From positions 7,440,001-7,504,000 of the forward strand of contig CAVNZM010000002.1 of NCBI GenBank assembly GCA_963693365.1: 64,000 bases of DNA, written 5' to 3'. Below the pieces are notes generated by a model, which did no database searches, was not told the DNA's origin, and worked only from the letters and a program-made list of their open reading frames with translations. Position numbers and translations under genes: made by a program. The stretch comes from Amoebidium appalachense. Lineage: Eukaryota > Ichthyosporea. Shown piece after piece: positions 1 through 12,282 of this stretch; position 1 is the first letter of the stretch; the number at the start of each line of letters is the position of its first letter.

Positions 1-1320
1 TAGGCTGCTTTTAGGTTTCTTCTGTCTCTAGAAACCAAGTGTAGCATCCTGTTGTCAACAGGTCGGTTTCTTTAAAATTTATTGAGGGATAACGGTTTTA
101 TACGTCACAGTTATATCAGCACCTCACTAGCCTTTTGACTCATTTTCTGGAATTTCTCCGTAACTGAAAAAGAAACCAGTGCCTGGCAACGAGAACCTGT
201 ACTGATGTGATCCGTGTGTGCACAGGCAACTTGGGGACGCTCTGAAATGCTTCGAAATCCTAATGACACCCTCATGCCAATCAAGAATGTATTATCCTGC
301 GACAACAAACCATTAAGGGATTGTCTTGCATTGCATCTTGGTTTTATGTGGTTGCTTACTCCCCTAACCCCCCCCCCCCCCCCCCCCCCCCCCGAAGGGT
401 GAAAAAAGGAAAAGAAAAAGAAAAACACACATTGCCTGTCGTTTGCCTTGGTGCGGGATGGGCTTTTGCTGCAGTCTCTTCTCATATGTCTGCATGGTTG
501 TTTGGTGTTAATACGCTACGACTTTTGTTATGTAGGTTATACCATGTGGTGTGTAACACATCCCAACCCCCCCCCCCCCCCCCCCTCCCCGCCCCTCCCC
601 CCCCCTCCCCCCCTCCCCCCCTCCCCCCCCCCCACACGGCACACACTCACACAAACACACACACACACACACACACACGCCCGCGCCCGCGCGCAGTCTC
701 GCGCAAACCCTTTTCCCGCCTATAAATGCATACGCTGTGTGTGCGATGCAACATCTGTTTTGTATGGTCTTTGGTTTGATGTGTACTTATGCACTCTGTA
801 ACCCCCCCCCCCCCCCCCCCCCCCCTCCCCCCCCCCCCCCCCCCTCCCCTCCCCCCGTGGATGCCGCCGCCACCCAAGTAATAATAGGTCCTCCTACTAG
901 ATATCGGTGATGCAAGCTTATTGGGAAGGCGTGTGCATGTTTGGTGTTAACGACTAATGGTTCAATATAGACTACACACCCCGACAAACTACTGAGTTCA
1001 ACTGACTACCGGATGGTTGCCAATTTGAAATGACGCCGCATATTTACCACGCTATATCGTAGTAAATATGTGACGTCATTTCGGATTGAAAGCCACCCGG
1101 CAGTCAGTTTATGTAGTAGTCTGTCAAGGTGCATTGTCTTTATTGAAACCTCCCTCCTTGATGTGTATGTGCCCATGCCGGGGGTTAAAGAAGCACATGT
1201 CACAGGCTTGCATTGGAAAAATGCACCACGCCGGCGATATCGGATTTCAGGTGGAATATGTCCGAGAATAGGAGTGTTGAAACAAGCCCCCGTGTGTGTG
1301 CTGACGTGTAATGTATGCAG

Positions 1321-1560
1321 ATTGCCATGCACCTTGGTGCAGAGGTACTGCAATGTGTGTCTGTAACTGAGCAGCCAGGCATCCAGGAGAGGGTCAACGA
1401 CAGAAAGGAAGTTCAAGAGTTGTCGAGAAAGTGTTCCCAGATCCTATTGGAGGGAGAAGACGTTTCAAGGCCATTGTTCAGAAAGCTGGTGCAGCGGAGT
1501 GACCAGAGCCCCTACCTGCTGCCCCAGGGAAATGGAGACAACGCAACAACGACTGCCCAC
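1321..1560 (+). CDS. Possible orphan exon, 80 codons
   Basis: An open stretch runs from a good acceptor (ATGTATGCAG, ending at 1320) to a donor GTGGGT at 1561, exactly 80 codons without a stop. The peptide has ordinary composition and looks helical and charged (for example QERVNDRKEVQELSRKCSQI), unlike the repeat-derived frames around it. It lies inside what would be the first intron of the eroded copy at 0.2-7.3 kb but has no counterpart in the minus-strand paralogue, whose matching intron is only about 0.4 kb. It may be an exon lost from the other copy, an exon of a nested gene, or a chance open frame. No domain recognised. Confidence 0.4.
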
Positions 1561-1651
1561 GTGGGTTGCCCCTTCTCTCCATAATTGATGCTCCCCTTAA
1601 TGAGGAGAGTGCTTGAACAATTATAAAACGTCCTCCCTGGCAATTTTCTCC

Positions 1652-1754
<103 letters not shown>

Positions 1755-2097
1755 CTTCTATCCCACCATCCCTCCCCCATCCACCAAATGTTACTGCTAC
1801 ACCACCACCTCTGACTCCCCAAAGGCCTACCCAAGCACGCACCTATGCACATGAAGGGGTGTGCTGTGCCTTTGTGACATCCCACTGACAAAATGAGCAA
1901 CAAACTGTCCGGCTACTTCCCTCTGCACCAGAATCGGCTTATTGACCAGTGAACGAAACACAACATGAAACATACATTTTTGTACATATTCTCATGCACA
2001 ACACACTGACACGCATACATACTCGGGCTCAAATGCACGCTCACACATCCACATGGATGCATGCACACGTCGAACAAACCCCCTACATGTGCAGACA

Positions 2098-2198
2098 CAC
2101 AGGCGATCAAGTTGCAGACTGGGGACTTGCATTGTGCAGTCTTTAAGTTGAGGTCCCTCGGCGAGCTAAGTCCCCAGTCTGCAACTTGATCGCCTGTG
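2098..2198. repeat. Perfect 31-bp inverted repeat with 39-nt loop
   Basis: The arm at 2098-2128 is the exact reverse complement of the arm at 2168-2198. The arms contain a non-repetitive core (GGCGATCAAGTTGCAGACTG), so this is not a low-complexity artefact. The 39-nt spacer is unrelated. It sits in an intergenic or intronic stretch with no coding signal. It could be a foldback remnant, a template-switch product or a structured RNA. Confidence 0.93.
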
Positions 2199-2420
2199 CA
2201 TGTGCGCTTGCACGTTCGCATGCAGGTGTGCGTGCGTGCGTGAAGGCTCGCGTGCTCGTCTGCACGTGAGCGTGCTCTTGTGCGAACGCCCCCGTGTGCG
2301 TGCGCAACTACGTTGACTGTGACACCGTGGCTTCACACTAATCCTGGATGTTGACGAATTGTTCTGAGATGCATTGGCACGCTAACCCCCCTCCCCCCCC
2401 CCCCCCCCCCTACCCCCCTC

Positions 2421-2451
<31 letters not shown>

Positions 2452-2975
2452 CCCCTCCCCCCCGCTCCACAGACCCTCACAAACCCATATTGTGTCGTAT
2501 GTGCGTAAATTCATGCAAGATGGACTGTTCAAACTTCGGCGGCAAACATTTCCTGTCCCCGGAAGGTTCCCTCTCCTGTTCCCCAATGACAACTAACCCC
2601 CTCGGGTCACAGGCGGCTGCAGATGGAGGCAAGGACCACGGAGCCAAGGTGGACAAAGCTATTAAGGTCATTCAGATCCTGAAAAGCTGTAGGGTAAGTG
2701 GGGTTTTCAAGACAAAGTAGATATGTGGGGGGGGTGGTTTGGAAGAGTCCGATTAAATATGAATGCATGATTCATGCCCAGTAGGCTATGTGTAGAACTT
2801 TTGAAAAGCGCTAGCAATACTGTGTTTGTTGATTTTTGCATTTGCGTGAATTTCGCTATATCGTGTCTCAAAGAAACATTGTGCGAAGATATCCATCCCT
2901 GCTTTGATTGCATGGGGCATTTGCATTAGTTTCTTGAAAGCGTAAACGAAATGGTGCAAACATGACCAAGGTCAA

Positions 2976-3112
2976 AAGGGTTTCTTTTGGGCCGATTTAT
3001 AGGCCCTTCCGGATCCGGCCAAAAATGCTTTTGATGCACACCACACCAATCATATCACATTAATCTCCTTCGGGTCCAAATCCTCCCGGATTCCCTAAAG
3101 AAAGCCCCCTAA
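2976..3112. mobile_element. Candidate MITE with AGGGTTTCTTT-type termini
   Basis: The left end at 2978 (GGGTTTCTTTTGGG) is matched imperfectly by the inverted right end at 3093-3110 (CCCTAAAGAAAGCCCC). The approximately 135-bp body is AT-balanced and non-coding. A second segment at 35471-35627 has similar ends. No target duplication could be assigned with certainty. Confidence 0.35.
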
Positions 3113-3661
3113 AATCTTGCAGTCATGGATTGTCCTTACAAACCAGAACATACTTGTGGCCTATGTTATTGTCTTTGAATACCCACTTTATTCTCATTTG
3201 ACTAATAATTGATTCATCGCCAATTCTATCAATGCCTTCTTTGCCAAGGAACCAAGCATGATGGACTTTGCTTTAAATCGTTTATCGAGAACGTTTATTG
3301 GTGTGCAATATATATTTTTTCTTCTGGTTCTGCACCTTGGGCTGGTGGGACCGAAAGGAAACCATACTTAGCCGGGTTCAAAACCGGTTTGGTGAACTTG
3401 ATTGGTAATACAGGACACATTTGCTCCTTATGGCAGGCATTAAGTGGATGCTCAGCACATACCCATTTATGTCTGCCTGCAGCTTGAACTGAGGATACAT
3501 ATGTATCATACTGGGCACATTGCCTCCCTCTCCTCCCGATCTTCTCGATTTTTCTTTCTGTGGGTTTTATCAAGCTTCCTATCTGTTTCTCTTTCCTGTT
3601 TCGGCCAAGCCAACATCCCTTTCCCCCACAGCAAAAGTGTTAAGATACCCCCCCCCCCCCC

Positions 3662-4063
<402 letters not shown>

Positions 4064-4157
4064 CACTCCGGAATTGCCTCCTCTCCCTTTAGTTGTTTAC
4101 AGGTCGTCGGTTTGAGAACAAAAGCAGGTCCACCCACCCACCCACACGCATACGCAT

Positions 4158-4310
4158 ACACACATGCACTCGCACTCGCACTCGCACTCGCACTCGCACA
4201 CACATACTGTAACCCCCGCACCCGCACCCGCACCCGCACCCGCCCGCACTTAAATGCTGTAACACACACGCACACACACACACCTCGTCCCCCCTCCCCC
4301 CCCCCCCCCC
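4158..4310. repeat. Hexanucleotide and CA/C-rich repeats
   Basis: Short runs of CACTCG (4165-4196) and CACCCG (4216-4245) hexamers, followed by CA and poly-C. They are intronic to the eroded gene copy. Confidence 0.85.
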
Positions 4311-4456
4311 TCCCCTCGCCCCTCTTTTCCCCCCCACTTGTTCTCGTGTTTCTCATTTCCTTCCCTTTCCCCAATTCATTGTCCCTTCTCTCTGCATTTG
4401 CAGGATGAATTCAAGGAAAAACTAATGGATCTGTGGGACGAGAATCTGAGCCCGGT

Positions 4457-4495
<39 letters not shown>

Positions 4496-4997
4496 CCCCC
4501 CGGAAACATGAATGCAGACAGATTCCTATACCCTTTCCACCTCCCCGCCACACACCCAGCCCCCTTCTGTCTTCCTCTATTAAGAAATAAAAAAAGAAGA
4601 ATAACAAAGAAGGAAGAAAGGAAGAAAAATAAAAAGGGGAAACAAAAGAAGAATTTAAACAACAAAAACAAAGAGGGTCTCTGTGCATAAGCAAAATGAA
4701 GTATAGAAGATGCCAATACAATGGGCTTGTTAGAATTTGACGGGCTTGGGGTGACAGTTTAGGTACAAGGTCTAGAGCATACAGCTGGGTAAATATCGTT
4801 ATGAAGCGGAAACTATTCGTTGTGTGTTGGAGGCATGAGTAATACAAGGGGGGGCAGCGCCAGCGGAGGCAGGGATGGTTGTGGCGGCTGTGGTGGTGGT
4901 GGGGGTGGTGGTGGTGATGGGAAGGAGGATGATAGTGGTTGGCGACCGGGGAGTGGGCTTGTGTGTGTCCGTTGTGCGTGTGCGTGTGCGTGTGTTT

Positions 4998-5000
<3 letters not shown>

Positions 5001-5084
<84 letters not shown>
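5001..5084. repeat. (GT)n microsatellite
   Basis: Uninterrupted GT run between exon blocks 4404-4454 and 5162-5242, followed by a poly-G tract at 5119-5139. Confidence 0.97.
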
Positions 5085-5085
<1 letters not shown>

Positions 5086-6152
5086 CCGTGTCTGTGTGTG
5101 TCCGTGGGTAGTCAAAGAGGGGGGGGGGGGGGGGGGGGGTCTCTGATATGCCCACACATAGGATGGAGACGCTGTGAAGAGTGAGAAACTGCGAGCAGCA
5201 TCAAATAGAGCAGTGCTTGCAGAGGACGTGCCGAAGACAAGGGTATAAAAGCTGTGCGCATGCACCATGTGTTGTTTCACTTCGGCGTGCAGACTTGCAT
5301 GTTTGTATGCATTTTTTTGATGTACACGTGAAGGTGCCCTAAAGCAAATGCTTGCACGGGCGTCGCGATCATGTACCTTCTAAGACTCATATGTTTAACT
5401 GTGAATGTATTTGGGTGGGCAGGCGAATGGGTGCCGCGGGAGGGGGGAGGGGGGGGGGGGGGGGGGGGAAGGTTGAGTGGGTGTGGGTGGGATGGTGGAG
5501 TCTGTGTTAGTGTCAGTGTGTGTATGTGAGTATGTGTGTGTGTGTGCCTGCAGGTGTTTATGTGTGCTGGAGTGTGGATGGTGGGTATGCCTCTTCCTTC
5601 CCCTTGTCGCTCCTTGTCTCGCATAACTCCACTCTTATTTTCCGTGTGTGTTGCGTACTTCGACACTCGGAACCAGTTGGAGGCGGTTATCCGAGAGATT
5701 TGCTCTGCGCCGGAACACCGATAGCGGATAAATGACTTGAACATTTCCTGCACTTTTTATAGGTTCCTGGCGCCATCGCCCACCTGTGTACAAAGAACGA
5801 CCACGGCGCCAGCCTGGTTCTCAACGAGAAAATTTCTATCACCCTCGAACTACTGGTGAGAACCCCGTCTGCTCTCCATTTTCCCTCACCAAAGAGAGGG
5901 AGGGAGAGGGGAAGGAGGGGGACAGGGATGGGGGGGGGGGGGGGGGGGGGGGGGGGGGAGACGAGAGGGGGAGACGAGAGGGGAGGGGAGTGATGATGAG
6001 GATGGTGTGAAGGAAAGACCTTGCACAGAAGGAACCACGCTGATATGTTTACTACCTTCAGGTTGCGCCCAACATGCTTAAGGCGCTCAGGATAGTTGAC
6101 GTTGTCAAAAGCATGCTTGACAGGGTGATCAATTTGTTCGATAAGCAGTAAG

Positions 6153-6191
<39 letters not shown>

Positions 6192-6901
6192 CTCCTCGTC
6201 CTCGTCCTCCCTGGTTACCTGCAGTCATGCTTACATCGTATCGTGAATTGTACGATATTAGCCACACACCCCTCGCCGCTCTCCCCCTCTCCCACTCCCC
6301 CCAATCCCCCCCCCCCCCCCCCCCCGGGCCCTCCCTCCCCCCTCGCCCCCCACCCACCCACCCACCCACCCACCCACACACACACACGTTCGCGCACATG
6401 CGCGCGCGCACGCACACACACACTACCTCCGAAACCCCCACCCCTCCATGGCTCCAGGGACACATATATCGGAGAAGAAGAGAAAAAAAGCAATAATCAA
6501 GAAACCAAGCCGAAAAGAAACAATAAGAACAAACCTGAGAATAGATGTTGACAAGAACCTCTATGCACCTGTCTGTTAATCAACTCATGCATGTGTGTAT
6601 GTATACACGACTAGGTGCACACGGACAGAAGCGTGGGTAGGTGTACGGATGGATGCACCCACCCACCCACAAACAAACCTGCACAACGACAGATTCACAT
6701 CTCTCTCTCCCACTCACCGCGTCTCGCTCTCATTCGTCCCTTTTTCACCAAAACCATGCACTGTGTTTCACCTTTCTAAAGGTTTTTGTTGTAATGCTTT
6801 CTTCACATCTTTCCACACCTTGAAGGCCTGCTTCCCTTCCTCCCCCCCCCTCCCTCCCCCCCCTCCCCCCCCCCCCCCCCCCACACACACACATACAAAT
6901 A

Positions 6902-7012
<111 letters not shown>

Positions 7013-7322
7013 GCACATGCACGCGCGCACGCACACACACACACACATCTCACTCACCGCAGGGGGTTGGGGAAGGGGGGGGGGAAGGGCGGGGAGGAGG
7101 AAACTTGCTATCTGCCATTGGCTTATGTTTTCCACCATTTTTCACTCACGGTGAAGGGTGTGCTGCACGAAAACAGGCGCCATGACAAGCGCATGTGGCC
7201 AACGTACAGTGCTGTCGTGGAAGGGGCCAGGCTGTCCACACTGCAGAAATGCGGGCTGGAGCCTTTTGTAAGGTGAGCCAGTCGGCCACAGCATTGGGCA
7301 GGTTTCTGCATGGAAAAGAGGG

Positions 7323-8050
7323 GTATGTGTTTTCTGCATGCTGTTTTCACACACATTGAGGGCTATGTGTTGCCTTTTGCATCCGCACACATAGGTGTTG
7401 AGTTGATATTTGTTGAGCCTGCTTCTGGCTTGTGTTTGTTCCCGCCCTCCCTCCCCCCCGTTCCCCCTTCCCTTCACCCCTTCTGCCCTTGCAACCCCCC
7501 CTCCCCCCCCCCCCGGCCCCAATACAAGGGTGCACACACACGCATGCAAAGTAAGATGGAGAGGGGGGGGGGGGGGGGGGGGGGAAGGGAAACGGGGTGA
7601 GGGGGGGTGGGGGAGAGGGCAAAAGGTAAGGAAAACTGAGGAATGCCCGCGCCGAGGTTAGAGATCGATGGCAGGGGCTTGCTGTTGATGCTACTACATA
7701 AGTTAACGTTGCGACATATCACTGCACTCCTTAACTCTCGGCGATAACGCATGATACAGTACGCTTCGTTCGAGCTACAATACAGTACTACAACCGTGCT
7801 ATAGCGTGCTATGTAGCAAGTATGTATGAGCCACCGAGGCTCACACGAACACGAACTATCATGTAAAGGGGTGGGGTTAACCGTTCTAGCTAGAGTTATC
7901 ATGGAGTTTTGCGAAAAACGCCGAAGAATACTTCATTTCTAATATTTTCCCCCGTAATATAGCTACATATTAGCCTTGGAGAGCTTGGCGTCATTACACA
8001 GAAATACGAATCTTGTCTCCCAGACCCGGAGGCTGGGTGTTGTAGCTGAC
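7323..8050. other. Unassigned region
   Basis: After the damaged last block there is a poly-C stretch (7450-7515), a poly-G stretch (7563-7584) and then ordinary-complexity sequence from 7620. I see no exon with good splice sites and no recognisable product. The paralogue of this gene continues past the matching point, so the duplication breakpoint lies here, after about 7340. Confidence 0.5.
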
Positions 8051-8720
8051 TGAGTCGCATCGCGTGGGCCTAAATCTAAATCTAATTTCTAGATTGTTAA
8101 ATTTTGTGCTGACCTTTTTAATCGCAAGCATGTTGATAGGTGTGAATTTTTATGTCGCGTTTTACCTCTTTCCCTCCGGGTATCTGCTACACTAGCTGGC
8201 AATGTGAACACTTTAGACTTTTTGTTGAATTCTGTTGGTCGTCACATTGAGTATTTATATGATTTTCACACAGTGTTCAGGTATCTCAGTATGCACTTGT
8301 TACTGGATAACTCGTGAAGTTTTTATTGTCTTCTCAGTATGCCGTGCATACTTGTCATATCTTTCCGTCGAATAAATCCAGTCAAAAGAAAAAAATTACG
8401 TAGAAAACGTCCGCAATCCGATCGATCTGTTAAATGTCTAAAGTATGCATAAAATCTCGATTGATTTCGACCCTCTTGCAGATGGGCGAATCTGGAAGAC
8501 AGGGGGGGGGGGGTTCTTCTAGATGTCTGGGATGAGACGATTGGTCCTTAGAACTCGCCTAAATATCTCTTATCCAATAGAATTGCGATCTATGATCTAG
8601 ATAATTCAGTTTCTAAACTGCTCTACGCGAATCGAGCAGACTTTTAGATATTTAGAGAATGACATTGGTTCTCTAAATTCGCCGAGTATTTAGATATTTA
8701 GATCCACGCGATGCGACTCA
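8051..8720. mobile_element. AT-rich segment bounded by inverted repeats
   Basis: The 17-bp sequence TGAGTCGCATCGCGTGG at 8051-8067 recurs in exact inverted form at 8704-8720. Beyond it the similarity continues imperfectly inward (TAAATCTAAAT-type) and outward (GCTG). The interior is AT-rich, unlike its C/G-rich surroundings, and includes an ORF remnant at 8093-8317 and an AATAAA at 8371. This fits a small DNA transposon or a composite remnant. No transposase motif is visible and target duplications were not found. Confidence 0.5.
8093..8317 (+). pseudogene. ORF remnant, 74 codons, carboxyl-terminal-like
   Basis: Open from just after TAG (8090-8092) to TGA at 8315-8317, with a protein-like, non-repetitive peptide (for example FCADLFNRKHVDRCEFLCRV and GRHIEYLYDFHTVFRYL). 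It has no early ATG. An AATAAA follows at 8371. The combination resembles the 3' end of a retroelement or transposase ORF, but no diagnostic motif allows a family call. Confidence 0.3.
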
Positions 8721-8783
8721 CTCGCAGCCGTGACCGCGACAGTTGCTTTTTGTTTTGCCCTCCTCCTGGAAAATCCAGGGGTT

Positions 8784-8817
8784 AACCAATCAGATCGGGC
8801 CTAAGATTGGTATATAA
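8784..8817 (+). promoter_or_regulatory. Core promoter: CCAAT boxes and TATATAA
   Basis: CCAAT at 8786-8790, ATTGG (inverted CCAAT) at 8806-8810 and TATATAA at 8811-8817. It faces the bZIP-like gene, whose likely ATG is 580 bp downstream, so a long or spliced 5' UTR would be needed. The same layout occurs before the Rolling-stone-like gene and in the TRIM and YR repeats. Confidence 0.6.
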
Positions 8818-9396
8818 ACTCGTGAGGCCGCCTCGAGCTCGGTGTCACTTCTGTCAGACTGTCGGCCGTTGCACACAAAAAAAGGACGTTCAAGACGGAC
8901 GATGACATAGCCACTTTCGCGAGTGTTAGGAGTGTGTGCCCGTCTTTTTTTTTTTCCTTTTTCTTTTTTTAAACCCCTTCTCACGCCAACTGAAGATAAT
9001 ACGCATACTATAGCATTTATTAATGGTGAAGGCAATTTTTCGGTAGTATATACCACGCACTGTGCAATGCAAACACACGTCTCGAGGGTGAGCTGATAGG
9101 TCATACAATCCCAGCCCAGCCTGTCTTCCACATACATATTTTTTGCAGTTTTTACCTTCCACATAGCACTTGATAAGTTGAAAGATCCCGGACCTGGGTA
9201 GCATGTAGTGCGCACTACACATTTTCAAATAGTATCCTTTCCGCTTGCCACTCAAGTCAGCATGAATAGAGACACACGGATTCAGAGCAGCAGGAAACGA
9301 ATAAAAGCAACCTAGCTGGAGAAGCACGCTTTTACATAGGCTGTGTTAACACTGTTAAATTTATGTCCACCTTATACTACTATTACTGTTACCAAA

Positions 9397-11056
9397 ATGG
9401 CCGTGATACCGATACAAACACGTGCCCATGGCCACAATGGCGACATGTGCAACCACATCACCTCCACACACCAATTCAACGCTAGTACCTGCACACGGCT
9501 CTTTGAGCACATACCAAACGCCATTAATGCCTCCAAAGGCTCCCTCTTTTTCAACATGATTACACCCGGGATGTCCCCCTCGACGTCCTTCACAACACCA
9601 ACGGCATACCCACTGCAAACTACTTGCAATCTTCCGTTCGTTCTCGCGCAAAACGCCATAGAACCACAGTGGCATCCGACTGGAAACAATGTTGAACTCT
9701 CCCAACCAGCCATATCTTACGACACAATTGCAAATTCTGACCTTGGCAATGTTATGAACGTGTATCTGGGGGCAAGCATGCAACCAGAAACCCATGGGCC
9801 CAATAGACATGATGTCACAACTACCAGCTTCATGCAAACCACCTGCCCAATTCAAAGCGCAAGAGCCCAGGCATGCACAGATATTCAAAATACGGACACG
9901 TTTACCATCACAGGGAGAAGCTGTAACAAAACGCCGTTGATCTTGTCCACACACGTGGAAGGTGTGCATGGGCTCCGGGCAGCGAACTCGAACATAAGCT
10001 GCAGCCCAACAACAGAATTAGTCTCCCTTAGCGGTTCAGCTGGAAAATCGCAAAAACATGCAAACGGAGAAAAGGGCGGGCCTAGTTCACAAATGAAAAA
10101 AAGAGCAAGAATATCAAGAAAAGTAACGGAAAATACCATACAAGGAGAGATTATGGAGAACGGAAACATAAATTCGGTTATCTTGGGCGATATGAATACA
10201 GTTTCCAATCGTGATTCGCGAAATAACTCTCCAAATATCGATATCAATGATGGCACACTACAGTTTGAAAGCCTGCCCCCTTTGCCCAGTCCGGACACTA
10301 TTCAGTTTGACACTTTGGTGGGGGTTGATATGAATATTTTTTCTCGTTTTTGTGCAAATTCGGGTGTCAACGACCCTATTCACAACAACACAAATACCGA
10401 AAACACTTCACCTTGCCCTATTCACAACAACACAAATACCGAAAACACTTCACCTTGGGATAATGTGAGCGCAATTTCAATGTCGACCACAGTGTCACAA
10501 ACGGAGGGGAACGAGGGTGCGGGTGTAGGGAGAAGAGGAGGTGGGGAGCAGGTAGAAGGGAGTTACCGGAACAGAAAGAGACGGTATGTGCCCAGGACAG
10601 ACGAGCAGAAAATGTGAGTGCCCTCCTTCTGTTTTGTTTTGTTTCGAATTCTTTTTTGTGTTTCCCCTCCTCCAGACTACTTGATAGTGTGACCCATACC
10701 CCCCTCCCCCACCTGACCCCCCCACCCCCCACCCCCTCCCCCCCCTCCCCCCCCCCCCCCCCCCCCCCCCCACGAAAAAAAAAAACAAAAAAACCCCCCA
10801 CAAAAACGACAACATAAAAAATACATTTTCTGATTTTTACCTTGTATAATAATGTCTTGTCCGACACCGTCGTCTTCAGGTCTCCCCCCCCCCCACCCCG
10901 GACCAATTTTCACCCCGTGCAGCTCACCTTTCATATGTCCCCAAACCCAGGCCTACATATTTGTGTTCTTGAGATCAGCAACTCGCATCCAACCTATCCA
11001 TATGCACACAGTAACCGTTGCTTGTGTCAGATTCTCTTCAAGTTCCTAATCAGTGC

Positions 11057-11107
<51 letters not shown>

Positions 11108-11124
11108 ACCCCCCACCCCGGGCC

Positions 11125-11156
<32 letters not shown>

Positions 11157-12065
11157 ATCTCTCCACATGTGCCCTAGTGGGTGTGCAATGCACAGAATCT
11201 TTTCGTTTTCAGAAGTTTGTGGAAGTTCTGCGCATGATATAATAATCTCCCCTGTAACTTTTACAGATTTGGTTACCCTCCCTCCCCCCACCTCCCTCCC
11301 CCCCCCTCCCCCCGCTCCCCCTTCCCCCCCCCCTCCCCCCTCAACCACCAACCCCACCCCCCACCACTCCACCCCATCGTGACCCCACCCCTTCCTCACT
11401 CTGCCTGCCCATTTTCTCGATTCATTCGAAACTTCTGAACTCCTACACGGCCTGTTCCCCCTCTTCCCCCCCCCCCCCCCCCTCCCCTTCCCCCCTCCCC
11501 CTCTCTTCCCCCCCCCCCCCCCCAACTGTGAGTCCCACAACCACACCCTCACATCCCCCCCCCCCCCCCCCCTTATCCCTCCCCCCCACCCCCCCTTCCC
11601 CCCCTTCCCCCTTCATTTCACTCTACTCCTCCCTTCGGTCCTTTTGCACACATACACACACAGACACACACACCCTCCCCCTGGGCTCGCCTGCCGGGTC
11701 CTCCCACTCTACCACCATCCCCTTTCCCCTCGGTTTGCCCCCTCCCCCTCCCCCCCCCCTCCCCCCTCCCCCCCACCCCCCCAAACACACAAACACTGTC
11801 CTCCTCCACCCTTGCTTCGCCCGTGGCCTATTTTTCATTTTTTGCCTACACCACATTCTCCATAACATCCCCTCACCCACGCCCACGTGCACACACATAC
11901 AGACTCAACAAGATCAACCAGAAGAAGCACCGTGCTAAAAAGAAACAGGAGGAGGATGATAGGAGGACCGAATATGCAGCTATCAAAGAGGAAAACACAA
12001 GTCTCCGGGAGGAAAATACGCGGCTTAGAGAAATGCTGCTGAAATTTGATCCCGGGTTTGCCTGA
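9397..12065 (+). CDS. bZIP-like transcription factor, two exons
   Basis: Exon 1 is 9397-10613 and exon 2 is 11903-12065. The intron (GTGAGT...ACAG) is in phase 2 and the join reads through, giving about 459 residues. ATG 9397 has a good context (ACCAAAATGG); an in-frame ATG at 9343 would add 18 residues. The long amino-terminal region is rich in Asn, Thr and Ser, with a basic patch (QMKKRARISRK) that could be a nuclear signal. The carboxyl terminus has a basic region across the exon junction (NKINQKKHR) then a short zipper with leucines in EENTSLREENTRLREMLLKF. Against the usual basic-region pattern N-x2-A-x3-(S/C)-R, the Ala is Asn and the Ser/Cys is His, so DNA specificity may differ. A nuclear DNA-binding dimer is inferred. 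No close family assigned. Confidence 0.75.
10375..10458 (+). repeat. Exact 42-bp tandem duplication inside the bZIP-like gene
   Basis: Units at 10375-10416 and 10417-10458 encode PIHNNTNTENTSPC and PIHNNTNTENTSPW. The two units are identical apart from their final base, and in frame, so the duplication is recent and preserves the reading frame in the Asn/Thr-rich part of the protein. Confidence 0.95.
10740..11600 (+). repeat. Poly-C-rich intron of the bZIP-like gene
   Basis: The 1.3-kb intron holds several C-runs (10741-10770, 11060-11107, 11128-11156 and around 11280-11345 and 11460-11620) and one C-run/A-run junction near 10770-10800. Proline- or glycine-only frames here are not genes. Confidence 0.9.
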
Positions 12066-12249
12066 TAATACCGTACTATTACAATAATTAGCCTATATCA
12101 TATCAGTGAGTTTTTTTTTGTGTGTTGGTAATTGCGTGTAGATGTGCACATGGAATTGGCGAGACTGTATTTTATTATAAGGGCTGGGACGGAAGGGTGT
12201 TGCTACAGGATGTACTTGAACGGGTGAATACGGATTTGTATGGGTGCCC

Positions 12250-12282
<33 letters not shown>

